From OFTM382 sp964448185 (GTDB lineage: Bacteria; Planctomycetota; Phycisphaerae; Phycisphaerales; UBA1924), in the NCBI GenBank assembly GCA_964448185.1, contig CAYUVO010000015.1, positions 1 through 41,569 on the forward strand: 41,569 nt of DNA, written 5' to 3'. Both the position numbers and the translations under genes were made by a program. Below the pieces are notes generated by a model. It ran no database searches, had not been told where the DNA came from, and saw only the letters and a program-made list of their open reading frames with translations. Every line of letters begins with the position of its first letter. Position 1 is the first letter of the stretch. Positions 8,379-16,638 of the stretch are shown here, piece by piece.

Positions 8379-11300
8379 TCACCGCGACACGCTCCGGTTG
8401 CCGTTCTGCCCGCCGATTCCCGAGAATCCGAACCCGCCGCCGGGCACCCCTCGCGGCGCGAACGAGAACCCGAAGCTCGTGTCGCCCTGTGCGTTGTTAT
8501 GCCGAATCGAGGCCCGCAGGCTCATGTTCGGGAACGCCCGCTCGACGCCGGCGCTGATGCGCTCGAACTCGCCGAGCACCGTGTCGTAGCTCGTGTCGGC
8601 GAACAGACGATACTTGGGCGTGATCGCGTACGAGGCAGTTGCACCGAGCACGGTGGCGTCAATGACCTCGATCCGCCGAACGTCGAACGTGGTAAAGAAC
8701 TCCGCACCGTGATTGATCGCGATCCCGCCGGTGATGTACGAGGCTTCGCGGTTGTCGATGTCGTGGACAATGCGTCCCGCGAGCCCGACCGCGTCGCTCA
8801 CTTGCCACAGCGCTTCGATGTTGTAGAACTCGCCCGGGTTTGAATATTCGGGCCGATCCTCAAAGTACCGACCGATCGGGCTCTTGGTATCGACATCGTC
8901 CGACGACCACACCCACTCGGCCCGCAGTGTGAACACATCGACGCTCCGCCAGCGACCCACGCCGCCGCGCTGCGTCTGCCATTTCTGATCGATCCCCACA
9001 CGAACCATCGTCCCCTCGACGAGCGACTCCACATCCTCGTCATACACCGGCAGGTTCACACGATCGATCGAACTCCCCGCGTGCCACAGCGTGATGCCCG
9101 GCTCGATCACGTGCCGAACCCGATGCAGATCAAACGTTCGGCTCTCGATCGAATCATCCACCCGGCTCAGCGTCGTCGCGAGGCGAACACCCGCAGCGCC
9201 CCAGAGCCGCGTGTGATCCTCCTCGCTCGGGCTGAACCCACTAAAGCCTGAGTCATAAGCGGTCAGCCTGCCCACCACGAACGGCGTGACGTGGAACCCG
9301 TCGTCCTCGCCAAACGTCAGCGGCATCGCAAGCTCGTGGCGCGAGTCAAACCGCCACACCGAACGCTCGTTCAACCCCTCGCTGCGCAAGCGATCACCCA
9401 CCGATGTCTCCGGCGAAATCCCAAAGAGCGACATCGACTCAAACGAACGAGTCAGCCCACGTTCGGATGCACGCACGTCATCAAAGTTGAGCCCGAGTTG
9501 ACCCGCGCGCACCTCCGCGTTGTACGTGAGCAGCCCCGGCGCCCAATCCCCAAGCGGGTCCGTATTGAGCCGCGTAAAGCGAATCTCGGGCAGCCGATCC
9601 ACCGAATAGCCCTTGCTCAGCAGCAGGTATTCATTGCTCAGAAAGTCATCGAAGTTATTCGCCAGCTCCGCCTCGAACAGCGACTGCTCACCGCGTCTGG
9701 TCAGCAGCCCCCGTGTCGTCAGCTCACGACGATCACGAAAGTCGCTATCGAACACCGATTCGAGCAACCGCTGATCGCTGATGTGGGTGCCTTCGAGCCG
9801 AAGCGTCCAGTTGTCGTCGATGTCCCAGCGGTTCTCAGCGATGATCGTCCCGCGCAGCCGACCATCTTGATCGAACTCCTCGCCATTGCGAAGATCGTCC
9901 ACGCCATTATCGTTGGGCAACAGATACCCAAAGACCTCGCCCTCAAACGTCGGGCGTTTCCAGTTGACGAGCCCACCGATCCCAAGCCCGCGCTTCTGAT
10001 AGATATCAACGAGCAGCTCCGCCTGAACCCCTTGAGGCGGCTCGATCCCCGCGAGCACCCAGGCATCCCACGTCGTCTTGATCGCAAAGCCCTCGGAGTT
10101 GCTCGATTGGAACGAAAGCCCACGCAACGGCACCCGCTCGGGATCGCCCACCCAACGCGGGAACCACAGCACCGGCACCGATGCAACGTCGAGTGTCAGG
10201 TGGCGTGCATCTACCCGGTTGCCCGTCACGATCTTGCCATCGACCTCAAGCTGATACTGCTCGATCGTCACCTTGCGCGCACCAATCGAAACGTGCGGCT
10301 TGGCGAAGCTCGTGTTCGCGATCGTCGCACGCTCGGCGACAAACTGCCGCTCGCCCTCGCGGCGGATCGACTTTGCACGCAAATACAGCGGCGTGCCCGT
10401 TCGCGGATCCCGCGTGCTCATCACGCCATCGAGCACCAACGCCCGATCCGCTGCCACATCGAAATACAACCGGCTCCCGCGCTGCGTCGAGCGGGTGTCC
10501 TGCATCACCGCTTCACCTTCGAGATAGATCCCCAGCACGTCATCACGCGACGCGGTGCCCAGGTCCGCAAGTGCGCCGGGAGTCAGGAACACCACCCCGC
10601 GCTGAGCGGTCATGGTCATGCCCTGCTTGCCGCGCGAGCCGCTGAGTTCGAGCCCGACCCCGCCGCTGAGCAGGATTGTGCGCTCGTCGCCCTCGTTCTG
10701 GCTGCCCACGATCGCGATGTCTTCCGCCGAGAATGTCAGCACGCCCGCCGAAATCATCTGGCCCTCACCCGGCAGCATCACCGTACCAAGATCCGAAGTC
10801 GATTCGGGCAGCACCCTGCCGCCCTTGGACGTTCTCTCGCCACGCAACCTTGCATCGGGAACAGACGCTGAGCCACCAGTCCTCGGCGGCCAGACGCCGC
10901 CTGTGCGCACACCATCCGTCGATCCGCCCGGCTCCATTGGCGTGATGTTCCCACCAACAGCCCCGCTCACACGCCCATCGGTCGGCGCCATCTCGCCGGT
11001 GTTCCTCTGCCCGGTGTTCTCCGAAGCCACTCGCTGGCCGTCGTCCGCGGGCACAGCGGCTTCGGTACTCGTCTCGGCGTCACGAACCACGCCGCCCGCC
11101 CGATCCGCCCGATTCGCCCGATCGGTCTGATCGGCCCGAGGCCCACGCGTCACCCGTGTAGAAGGAGTGCGACCGCGTCGAGGCGCGGAAACCGCTGCCC
11201 CGCCTGCACCATCGTCCGATGCTTCCGGCTCATTGAGTGCAAGCTGAACTTCGAGCAACGGCTCGGGCCAACGCGCAGGCGAACGACCCGTTCGGCTAAA

Positions 11301-11951
11301 CGCCCGGCGCGGGCGCGCCTGAGGTTGTTCCGTATCCGTGGGCGCATAGAACTCGCCCAGCGCCGCATTGCCCCGCTCGACGAGTGCGGGCCAGTCTTCG
11401 TTTCGTGTGGGCACCTCTGTGCGCTGGCGGACCACTCCCGACGTGAGCCGAACCTTCCCGGTGACCACGCCGCTGACGGTCAGCGTCTTGGCCGAGGAGC
11501 CCGGCGGGCCTTGCCGCGAGCCCACGTCTTCGAGATACGCGAACACCTGCCGCGTCTGTGAGCCGCCTGCCGAGTTGCCCACCTGAGCGATCCACAGCAC
11601 CGCCCGAGCCGCGTCGAACGAAGTCCCACCGATCTCCAGATGTACCGCTCCTTCGAGCACGACCCGTTGAACGATCTTGCCGCGGGCGCTGCTCGTCCAC
11701 AGCGTTGCCACGTCCGAGGACATCCCCAGCCCGCCGTTGACCGCCGACGACTTGACCCCCTGAGTGACGAACTGAGCCACCGGGTCTTGGCTGGGAGCAG
11801 CAGCGGACTGTGCCCTCGCAGAGGACACACCGACACACAGGCCCGCAAGAGCGGTCAACACCGAGGCGAATCCGACTTGGTCCACACGCCGCAACAGCAA
11901 CTCCCGCAGGGCACACCTCGACCGCAGCTGCGGGTCAACGCCCGCTCGCAC
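8379..11951 (-). CDS. lptD: LptD-like outer-membrane LPS assembly protein, enlarged
   Basis: About 1190 residues from GTG 11951. A TTG at 11894 with GGGAG six bases before it gives a cleaner signal peptide and may be the true start. The order is: signal peptide ending near 'SSARAQS'; OstA/LptA-like beta-jellyroll material in two parts (about 90-190 and 400-560, e.g. 'LYFDVAADRALVLDGVMSTRDPRTGTPLYLRAKSIRR'); then the LptD beta-barrel ('VPVLWFPRW', 'GIGGLVNWKRPTFEGEVFGYLLPNDNG'), ending in amphipathic strands. Residues about 215-350 are an inserted low-complexity linker rich in R, T, D and G. E. coli LptD is about 780 residues, so this version is roughly 400 longer, mostly on the N-terminal side. 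It would insert lipopolysaccharide into the outer leaflet with LptE, which is not seen here. Confidence 0.88.
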   Translation of the reverse strand: MRAGVDPQLRSRCALRELLLRRVDQVGFASVLTALAGLCVGVSSARAQSAAAPSQDPVAQFVTQGVKSSAVNGGLGMSSDVATLWTSSARGKIVQRVVLEGAVHLEIGGTSFDAARAVLWIAQVGNSAGGSQTRQVFAYLEDVGSRQGPPGSSAKTLTVSGVVTGKVRLTSGVVRQRTEVPTRNEDWPALVERGNAALGEFYAPTDTEQPQARPRRAFSRTGRSPARWPEPLLEVQLALNEPEASDDGAGGAAVSAPRRGRTPSTRVTRGPRADQTDRANRADRAGGVVRDAETSTEAAVPADDGQRVASENTGQRNTGEMAPTDGRVSGAVGGNITPMEPGGSTDGVRTGGVWPPRTGGSASVPDARLRGERTSKGGRVLPESTSDLGTVMLPGEGQMISAGVLTFSAEDIAIVGSQNEGDERTILLSGGVGLELSGSRGKQGMTMTAQRGVVFLTPGALADLGTASRDDVLGIYLEGEAVMQDTRSTQRGSRLYFDVAADRALVLDGVMSTRDPRTGTPLYLRAKSIRREGERQFVAERATIANTSFAKPHVSIGARKVTIEQYQLEVDGKIVTGNRVDARHLTLDVASVPVLWFPRWVGDPERVPLRGLSFQSSNSEGFAIKTTWDAWVLAGIEPPQGVQAELLVDIYQKRGLGIGGLVNWKRPTFEGEVFGYLLPNDNGVDDLRNGEEFDQDGRLRGTIIAENRWDIDDNWTLRLEGTHISDQRLLESVFDSDFRDRRELTTRGLLTRRGEQSLFEAELANNFDDFLSNEYLLLSKGYSVDRLPEIRFTRLNTDPLGDWAPGLLTYNAEVRAGQLGLNFDDVRASERGLTRSFESMSLFGISPETSVGDRLRSEGLNERSVWRFDSRHELAMPLTFGEDDGFHVTPFVVGRLTAYDSGFSGFSPSEEDHTRLWGAAGVRLATTLSRVDDSIESRTFDLHRVRHVIEPGITLWHAGSSIDRVNLPVYDEDVESLVEGTMVRVGIDQKWQTQRGGVGRWRSVDVFTLRAEWVWSSDDVDTKSPIGRYFEDRPEYSNPGEFYNIEALWQVSDAVGLAGRIVHDIDNREASYITGGIAINHGAEFFTTFDVRRIEVIDATVLGATASYAITPKYRLFADTSYDTVLGEFERISAGVERAFPNMSLRASIRHNNAQGDTSFGFSFAPRGVPGGGFGFSGIGGQNGNRSVSR
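11101..11136. repeat. 9-bp tandem repeats inside lptD
   Basis: Four near-identical 9-bp units (CGATCCGCC, CGATTCGCC, CGATCGGTC, TGATCGGCC) run in tandem and encode the three-residue pattern (Q/R)(T/A)(D/N/G) in the LptD linker. The period is a multiple of three, so length changes would keep the frame. Confidence 0.6.
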
Positions 11952-12077
11952 GATTCATGCCAATGCAAGCGGAGACTAACCACCCCGCAGACCCCTCGCT
12001 ACCCCTTTGGGAGTGAATGTGTCTTCCAGCGCCACAAGCTCTCTTTCTCTCTCACTCCACGAACCCGCCCGATGGGT

Positions 12078-12083
12078 TACACT
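12078..12083 (+). promoter_or_regulatory. Candidate -10 element of the STAS gene
   Basis: TACACT lies nine bases before GTG 12093 and would give a near-leaderless transcript. It falls inside the reading frame if ATG 12072 is used instead, so it also bears on the start choice. Confidence 0.3.
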
Positions 12084-12092
12084 GGGCGCGTC

Positions 12093-12443
12093 GTGAGCGA
12101 ATCTTCCTTTGTCAATCTGGATCCGATGGGCCGGGGCTTGATTGCCCGGGTGCTCTCACCCAAGCTCACCGAGCGTGAGGCGGGCATTGTGACGACCGAG
12201 ATCGCCGAGGCCGCCCAGCTCTCGGGCTGGCGGGTCGCGGTAGATATGTCCGAGGTGAGCTTTATGGCCTCAGCGGGGATCGGAGCCCTCGTCAACCTGT
12301 ACCAACAAGCCAAAAAGGGCGGCGGCAAGCTCGTGGTCTTTGGCTTGAGCGATCAGCTCACCGAGGTGCTCAAGATCTCCCGGCTCGACAAGCTCTTTCC
12401 CATCAAGCCCGACCTTGAATCAGCCGCCAAGCTGATCTCCTAG
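12093..12443 (+). CDS. STAS-domain anti-sigma factor antagonist
   Basis: 116 residues from GTG 12093 (starting MSES); ATG 12072 gives seven more residues and is the main alternative. Neither has a Shine-Dalgarno sequence. It is a single STAS domain of SpoIIAA/RsbV type: 'WRVAVDMSEVSFMASAGIGALVNLYQQAKKGGGKLVVFGLSDQLTEVLKISRLDKLFP'. The serine in 'FMASAGIG' is at the position phosphorylated by the partner anti-sigma kinase in characterised members. The partner kinase and phosphatase are not in the window. Its stop lies eight bases before purN, so the two are probably co-transcribed. Confidence 0.88.
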   Translation: MSESSFVNLDPMGRGLIARVLSPKLTEREAGIVTTEIAEAAQLSGWRVAVDMSEVSFMASAGIGALVNLYQQAKKGGGKLVVFGLSDQLTEVLKISRLDKLFPIKPDLESAAKLIS

Positions 12444-12451
12444 GCTGGTTC

Positions 12452-13048
12452 TTGGCACTCCCACCACATGTTCCTGCTGTACCAGCCCGCCTCGCGGTCT
12501 TTGTTTCGGGCACCGGGCGTTCCCTCGCCAATCTCATCGACCGCGCGCCCGACCTGCCCGCCTCGATCGAGCTGGTCGTCGCCTCCAAGGCGTGCAAAGC
12601 CGAGCTCATCGCCCGCGATTCGGGCATCGCTACGACCATCATCGCCCGCGAACTCACCGAAACAGAGCTGCTGGCGCTGGTGGAAGCCCACGACATCGAC
12701 CTGGTGGTCCTCGCGGGCTATCTGCGCAGGGTGCCCGTGCCCGAGTCGCTCGCGGGCAAGATCGTCAACATCCACCCGGCTCTGCTGCCGGGCTTTGGGG
12801 GCAAGGGAATGCACGGGCAGCGGGTCCACGAGGCTGTTCTCCAAGCCGCCAAGAACCAAGGGCTCACGGTCAGCGGCTGCACGGTGCACCTGTGCGACTC
12901 GCACTACGACACCGGGCGTGTGCTCCTCCAGCGGACGTGTCTGATTCAGGCCGATGACACCCCCGAGACTCTGGCTGCTCGTGTCTTTGAGCAGGAGCTG
13001 ATCGCGTACCCGATCGCGCTGGCTTCGCTGATCGCAATGCTCTCCTAG
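12452..13048 (+). CDS. purN: Phosphoribosylglycinamide formyltransferase
   Basis: 198 residues from TTG 12452, the only start that keeps the first beta strand ('ARLAVFVSGTGRSLANLID'). It transfers formyl from 10-formyl-THF to GAR in purine synthesis. The catalytic Asn-His pair is in 'VNIHPALLPGFGGKGMHG' and the catalytic Asp in 'CDSHYDTGRVLLQ', matching E. coli N106, H108 and D144. Its length is close to the E. coli enzyme (212). It lies eight bases after the STAS gene and ten bases before groES. Confidence 0.92.
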   Translation: MALPPHVPAVPARLAVFVSGTGRSLANLIDRAPDLPASIELVVASKACKAELIARDSGIATTIIARELTETELLALVEAHDIDLVVLAGYLRRVPVPESLAGKIVNIHPALLPGFGGKGMHGQRVHEAVLQAAKNQGLTVSGCTVHLCDSHYDTGRVLLQRTCLIQADDTPETLAARVFEQELIAYPIALASLIAMLS

Positions 13049-13057
13049 GATCCTCGC

Positions 13058-13382
13058 ATGCCTGCCCCCAAGAAGACCGCTGCCGCTGCGAAAGTCCTCG
13101 AAACCGTCGAGCCTCTGGGCGAGCGGGTGCTCGTGCGCAAGGACGAGGACAAGAAGCAGACCAAGAGCGGCATCCATCTGCCCGACAACATCGAGATCCC
13201 GCGGCCGGATCGTCGCGGTGTCGGCCCAGATCGCCGCGGATGATGACTATCCGATCGAGCAGTACGACCGTGTGCTGTTCAACCCGAAGAACGCGATCCC
13301 GGTGGACTTTGAGGGTGACAACCGGCTGTTCGTGCTTCCGGTGGAAGACGTCGTCGCGGTGATCCGCAAGGCGGGGAGCTGA
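13058..13382 (+). pseudogene. groES: groES co-chaperonin with a frameshift
   Basis: The first 48 codons read 'VLETVEPLGERVLVRKDEDKKQTKSGIHLPDNIEIP', a normal GroES N-terminal half with a short Ala/Lys extension. The frame then shifts near 13199-13205, in a CCGCGGCCGG run. The C-terminal half continues in the next frame from GGC 13203 ('GRIVAVSAQIAADDDYPIEQYDRVLFNPK', then 'LFVLPVEDVVAVIRKAGS') to TGA 13380-13382. The Arg codon before GRIV is reduced to a single C, so loss of two bases (or gain of one) explains it and would restore a protein of about 108 residues. Unshifted, the product stops after 61 codons. It could be a real decay of a redundant solitary groES, or an assembly error. No groEL is adjacent. 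Everything outside the shift is intact. Confidence 0.82.
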
Positions 13383-13387
13383 GCAAG

Positions 13388-13407
13388 CGGCCCTTCGGGC
13401 TGTTTTT
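13388..13407 (+). terminator. Intrinsic terminator after groES
   Basis: A GCCC-TTC-GGGC hairpin extended by two outer pairs (one G-T) is followed by TTTTT, six bases after the groES stop. A second GCCC-TTC-GGGC-TTTTT copy follows exactly 42 bp later at 13432-13447, which makes it also part of the repeat block. Confidence 0.65.
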
Positions 13408-13512
13408 ACAAGCCCCGCGTGTCAGCTCGGGGCCCTTCGGGCTTTTTCTACGAGCCGCGACACGGTTCTGGACGAGCCGCGACCGTCAGGGAGCGGTCTT
13501 CCGGCGTTCTTT

Positions 13513-13542
13513 ACAAGCCCCGAGTGTCAGCGAGGGGGTCTT
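13513..13542 (+). repeat. Dispersed repeat, copy A
   Basis: Core GCCCCGAGTGTCAGCGAGG inside a 30-bp sequence that recurs exactly in inverted orientation at 13892-13921. The core is itself partly palindromic (CCCC...GGGG), so it can form a small hairpin. Confidence 0.8.
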
Positions 13543-13666
13543 GTCCGGTGGCTCTCGCGCCGGGCCTGTGTTCTTATAAGCACTTCTTGCGCTCGCAACG
13601 CCCTGTAACCTTCGATAACCTCCCTGCGACGTTCTCTTGCACGCTTTCGATGTTCCGGTGAAGACC

Positions 13667-13876
13667 TTTGATGCTCTGTCAAAGGGCTTTGATGGAGCCG
13701 CGCGTTGCTTTGATGCTCTGTCAAAGGGCTTTGATGGAGCAGTGCGTTGCTTTGATGCTCTGTCAAAGCCCTTTGATGGAGCAGTGCGTACACGCACAAG
13801 AGCAGTGCGTTGCTTTGATGCTCCGTTGAAGCCCTTTGATGGAGCAGTGCGTACACGCGCAAGAGCAGTGCGCGGC
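13667..13876 (+). repeat. Central 42/63-bp tandem repeats
   Basis: Four units of 42, 42, 63 and 63 bp. Each starts TTTGATGCTC and is made of 21-bp halves. The first three contain the inverted repeat CTTTGA-N7-TCAAAG. The 63-bp units carry an extra 21-bp segment with a second AGAGCAGTGCG. Read in one frame the units give FDALSKG-FDGAVRC heptads, with no sign of a start site or conserved context. Confidence 0.85.
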
Positions 13877-13891
13877 TCAATCTAAGTTATA

Positions 13892-13921
13892 AAGACCCCC
13901 TCGCTGACACTCGGGGCTTGT
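13892..13921 (-). repeat. Dispersed repeat, copy B (inverted)
   Basis: Exact reverse complement of copy A over 30 bp, about 350 bp away. A diverged relative follows 63 bp downstream at about 13955-13984 (CTCCGAGCTTCCGCTCGGGGC). Confidence 0.8.
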
Positions 13922-14248
13922 TATGAAGACGCGTGATGCACAGCTCAAGTTATAAAGACCTCCGAGCTTCCGCTCGGGGCTCGTTATCGAGACATGCGAT
14001 GCTCAACGTAAGTTATAAAGACCCTCGATCATGCATTCAAGTGTTATCAATACAGCCCGAAGGGCCCCGGTCACGCATTCAAGATATATCAATACAGCCC
14101 GAAGGGCCCCTCGCTCGCGTTCACGGCTGAACAATAAAGCCCGAAGGGCCCGCTCCCTCACTCTCGCGGTTCGTCGGAACCGTGGCTCTGCTTGCTCTCT
14201 GTGGTGAGAGTCTTGGTGAACCCATCGAGCCCGGCATACGCTCCGACT

Positions 14249-15235
14249 ATGCCAGCCAACTCGCCCTCCGAATCACCAAGCACCGCGCCCTCGCGCGCGA
14301 TCACCACACTCACCGCCGATCTCATCGACTACGCGGGCCTGTTCCCGCCCGCCAAGCTCGAGATGAGCGACGCGGTCGAACGCTACGCCCGGTATCAGCA
14401 CGCCGAACATGCCTCGATGCTCGGGCGGATGATCGTCACGGCCAGCCGGCTCGAAGAACTCAGCGGTCACGCCCGGATGCTCATGCCCGGGACCGCGGGA
14501 ACCAGTGGGTACCCAGAGATGATGGGCGTGGGCGAGCCGTGGCGGCTGAGCGTCGTCGCCGACGTGCCCATGGACGAGACTCTCGAAGCTATCGAGGCTT
14601 TCGAGCGCCACCACAGCGAAGAAGACCACGGCCTGGCACAGGTCGATGCGATCGAGGTGAAAGTCTCGTCGAGCGCACAGATCGACGAACTGATGGAGAT
14701 CATCCCCGAAGGGCTCATGCCGTACTTCGAGCTGCCGACTGACCAAGACGTGCGGGGCATGATCGCGGCGATCGCGGGCGAAGCGGCTCAAGGCGGGGCG
14801 TGCGCCAAGATCCGCTGCGGGGGCATCACGCCCGAAGCGATCCCTGCGAGCAAAACCATCGCCTCGTTCATCCATTCGTGCTCGATGGGCGGCGTGAGCT
14901 TCAAAGCCACCGCGGGCTTGCATCATCCGGTGCGCGCCGAACATCCGCTGAGCTATGAAGACAACGCCCCGCGCGGCGTCATGCACGGGTTCATCAACGT
15001 GTTTATGGCCGCGGCGCTCGTGCGGTACGCCCGGCTCTCGATGGACGATACGGTCACGCTGCTCGATGAGACTGATCCCGGGGCGTTTACGTTTGATGAT
15101 GAGCACGCGACGTGGCGGGAGCATTCGGTGAGCGTGGTGGATCTTGCGCGCAGCCGCGAGACGTTCGCGGTGTCGTATGGCTCGTGCAGCTTCGAGGAAC
15201 CCGTCGACGACCTGCGCTTGCTCGGGCTGCTCTAA
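14249..15235 (+). CDS. Conserved hypothetical protein in a fumarylacetoacetase operon
   Basis: 328 residues from ATG 14249, with a TACGCT hexamer six bases upstream and no Shine-Dalgarno. The frame continues upstream to 14192 without support. Landmarks are 'LIDYAGLFPPAKLEM', 'YARYQHAEHASMLGRMIV', 'AKIRCGGITPEAIPAS' and 'SFKATAGLHHPVR', which recall conserved uncharacterised bacterial proteins; I cannot assign an activity. The His-His in the last motif and the Arg-Cys-Gly-Gly stretch could be catalytic. It is three bases ahead of an MFS transporter and then fumarylacetoacetase, suggesting a role in aromatic or keto-acid catabolism (inference). Confidence 0.7.
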   Translation: MPANSPSESPSTAPSRAITTLTADLIDYAGLFPPAKLEMSDAVERYARYQHAEHASMLGRMIVTASRLEELSGHARMLMPGTAGTSGYPEMMGVGEPWRLSVVADVPMDETLEAIEAFERHHSEEDHGLAQVDAIEVKVSSSAQIDELMEIIPEGLMPYFELPTDQDVRGMIAAIAGEAAQGGACAKIRCGGITPEAIPASKTIASFIHSCSMGGVSFKATAGLHHPVRAEHPLSYEDNAPRGVMHGFINVFMAAALVRYARLSMDDTVTLLDETDPGAFTFDDEHATWREHSVSVVDLARSRETFAVSYGSCSFEEPVDDLRLLGLL

Positions 15236-15238
15236 CGC

Positions 15239-16573
15239 ATGGCTGCGCCGCCTAAAAAGTTCTACGGCCCGGTCATGCTGGGCGTCGCGGTCTTGATGGC
15301 TGCGGCGACGATGCCCGGACAGACTGTCCTCGTGTCGCTGTTCAACTCGAGCTATCGCGAAGCGCTGGGCTTGAGCGTCACGCAGCTGAGCCTTGCGTAC
15401 ACCGTGGGCACGCTGCTCGCCGCGCTGCCCGTGCCGTGGATCGGACGCATGGCCGATCGCCACGGATTGCGACTCGTCACGGCCGCTGTGTCGCTCGGCT
15501 TTGCGCTTTCGCTCGTGTTCCTGAGCACCGCAAGCAACATCGTGATGCTCGGGCTCGGGTTCTTTCTGATCCGGTGTCTGGGCCAGGGCGCGCTGTCGAT
15601 GCTCTCGGGGCACACGATCGCGATGTGGTACGAGCGTCGGCTCGGGATGGCGCACTCGGTGCTTTCGGTCGGCGGGTTCGCCGCGGCTTCGGCGTTGCTG
15701 CCCCAGCCGACGGCTTGGATGATCGACGAGATGGGCTGGCGGGTCGCGCTGCTGATCCTCGCGGGCATGGTGCTCGTGCTGACATGGGTGTCGGTGCTCA
15801 CCGTCTTTCGCAATCGGCCCGAAGACCTCGGCCAGCAACTCGATGGTGATCCCGAGCCTCACGCAACGCACGACGTGTTGCACGGCGGCCAGCCGCCCGA
15901 GGGCGACCCAGCGTTCACGCTCAAGCAAGCGCTCGCGACGAGGGCCTTCTGGGTGTGCACGATGACGCTGCTGACCAGCGGGCTCATCGGCACGGCGTTG
16001 ATCTTTCACATGGGGCCCATGCTCCAAACCGCCGGGCTCGAAGGCACGCCCAAGCAAGCCGCGCTGGCGATCCAGCCGTGGCCTATCGCGTTTGGCGTAA
16101 GCACGCTGATCGTCGGCTGGCTCGTGGATCGGTTCCGCGCGGCCCCGCTGCTCGCGGTGGGCAATGTCGTCGTCGCGCTCGCCACGCTCACCTGCATGCT
16201 CGCGGCACGGGGCACGGGCGAGCACGCGATTTTGCTCATGGGCACGGGCTTGGCCATCTTCGGCGTGGGCCAGGCGGCGATCGTGGGCGTTGCGCTGCCG
16301 ACGATCGCTCGGTACTTTGGTCGAACCCATCACGGCAGCATCCGTGGGACGGTGTCCTCGATCGGTGTGGCGGGCACGGGCGCAGGGCCGCTGCTCGCGG
16401 GGCTCGCGTACACATGGTCGGGCGACAGCTTTACGCCGGTGCTGGTGATTTTCGCGGCTTGCCTCTTGCCGCTCGTGGTGTTTTCACTGACGCTCCGCCG
16501 TCCCACGCCGCCAGCGAACCCCAATCGACACGTTGAACGCGACGAGCCCGATCCGCCCGTACCATCAGGGTGA
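15239..16573 (+). CDS. MFS transporter
   Basis: 444 residues with about 12 hydrophobic segments. The loop between TM2 and TM3 has the MFS signature 'GRMADRHGLR' (consensus GxLaDrxGrr). Other landmarks are 'YERRLGMAHSVLSVGG' in TM4-5 and a central hydrophilic loop at about residues 195-225, followed by 'TRAFWVCTMTLLTSGLIGTALIFHMGPML'. The pattern resembles oxalate/formate- or monocarboxylate-type MFS proteins. Substrate is not determinable. It lies three bases after the hypothetical gene and 65 bp before fahA, so import of a catabolic substrate for that pathway is a reasonable inference. Confidence 0.85.
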   Translation: MAAPPKKFYGPVMLGVAVLMAAATMPGQTVLVSLFNSSYREALGLSVTQLSLAYTVGTLLAALPVPWIGRMADRHGLRLVTAAVSLGFALSLVFLSTASNIVMLGLGFFLIRCLGQGALSMLSGHTIAMWYERRLGMAHSVLSVGGFAAASALLPQPTAWMIDEMGWRVALLILAGMVLVLTWVSVLTVFRNRPEDLGQQLDGDPEPHATHDVLHGGQPPEGDPAFTLKQALATRAFWVCTMTLLTSGLIGTALIFHMGPMLQTAGLEGTPKQAALAIQPWPIAFGVSTLIVGWLVDRFRAAPLLAVGNVVVALATLTCMLAARGTGEHAILLMGTGLAIFGVGQAAIVGVALPTIARYFGRTHHGSIRGTVSSIGVAGTGAGPLLAGLAYTWSGDSFTPVLVIFAACLLPLVVFSLTLRRPTPPANPNRHVERDEPDPPVPSG

Positions 16574-16638
16574 GACGACCATGCCATTTCACCTCCCTCG
16601 TCACCGGCGGGGGAGCAGACCTGAACCGGAGAGTTACC

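Larger units (their letters stand above)
13383..14248. repeat. Gene-free block of short repeats on a 21-bp lattice
   Basis: 866 bp without a convincing gene, filled with related short direct repeats whose spacings are mostly multiples of 21 bp. GCCCTTCGGGC recurs at 13390 and 13432 (42 bp). TACAAGCC/TACGAGCC/TATAAGCA recur at 13407, 13449, 13512 and 13575 (42, 63, 63). TTTGATGCTC units begin at 13667, 13709, 13751 and 13814 (42, 42, 63). AAGTTATAAAGAC recurs at 13884, 13947 and 14010 (63, 63). CATTCAAG/CGTTCACG followed by AGCCCGAAGGGCC recur at 14034, 14076 and 14118 (42, 42). The outer families sit in opposite orientation on the two sides. A short open frame (13637-13885) exists but is simply the repeat read as heptapeptides. 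Confidence 0.85.

Noticed and set aside
9291..10871. Long plus-strand open frame (526 codons) opposite lptD
   Set aside because: Composition is rich in Arg, His and Pro, as expected for the antisense frame of a high-GC gene, and LptD on the other strand has clear domains.
13667..13876. CRISPR array
   Set aside because: Units are 42 and 63 bp with repeats throughout, no unique spacers and no cas genes nearby.
14273..16333. Long minus-strand open frame (686 codons) opposite the hypothetical and MFS genes
   Set aside because: It spans two genes with recognisable protein features on the plus strand and has antisense-type composition (Arg/His-rich, no domains).
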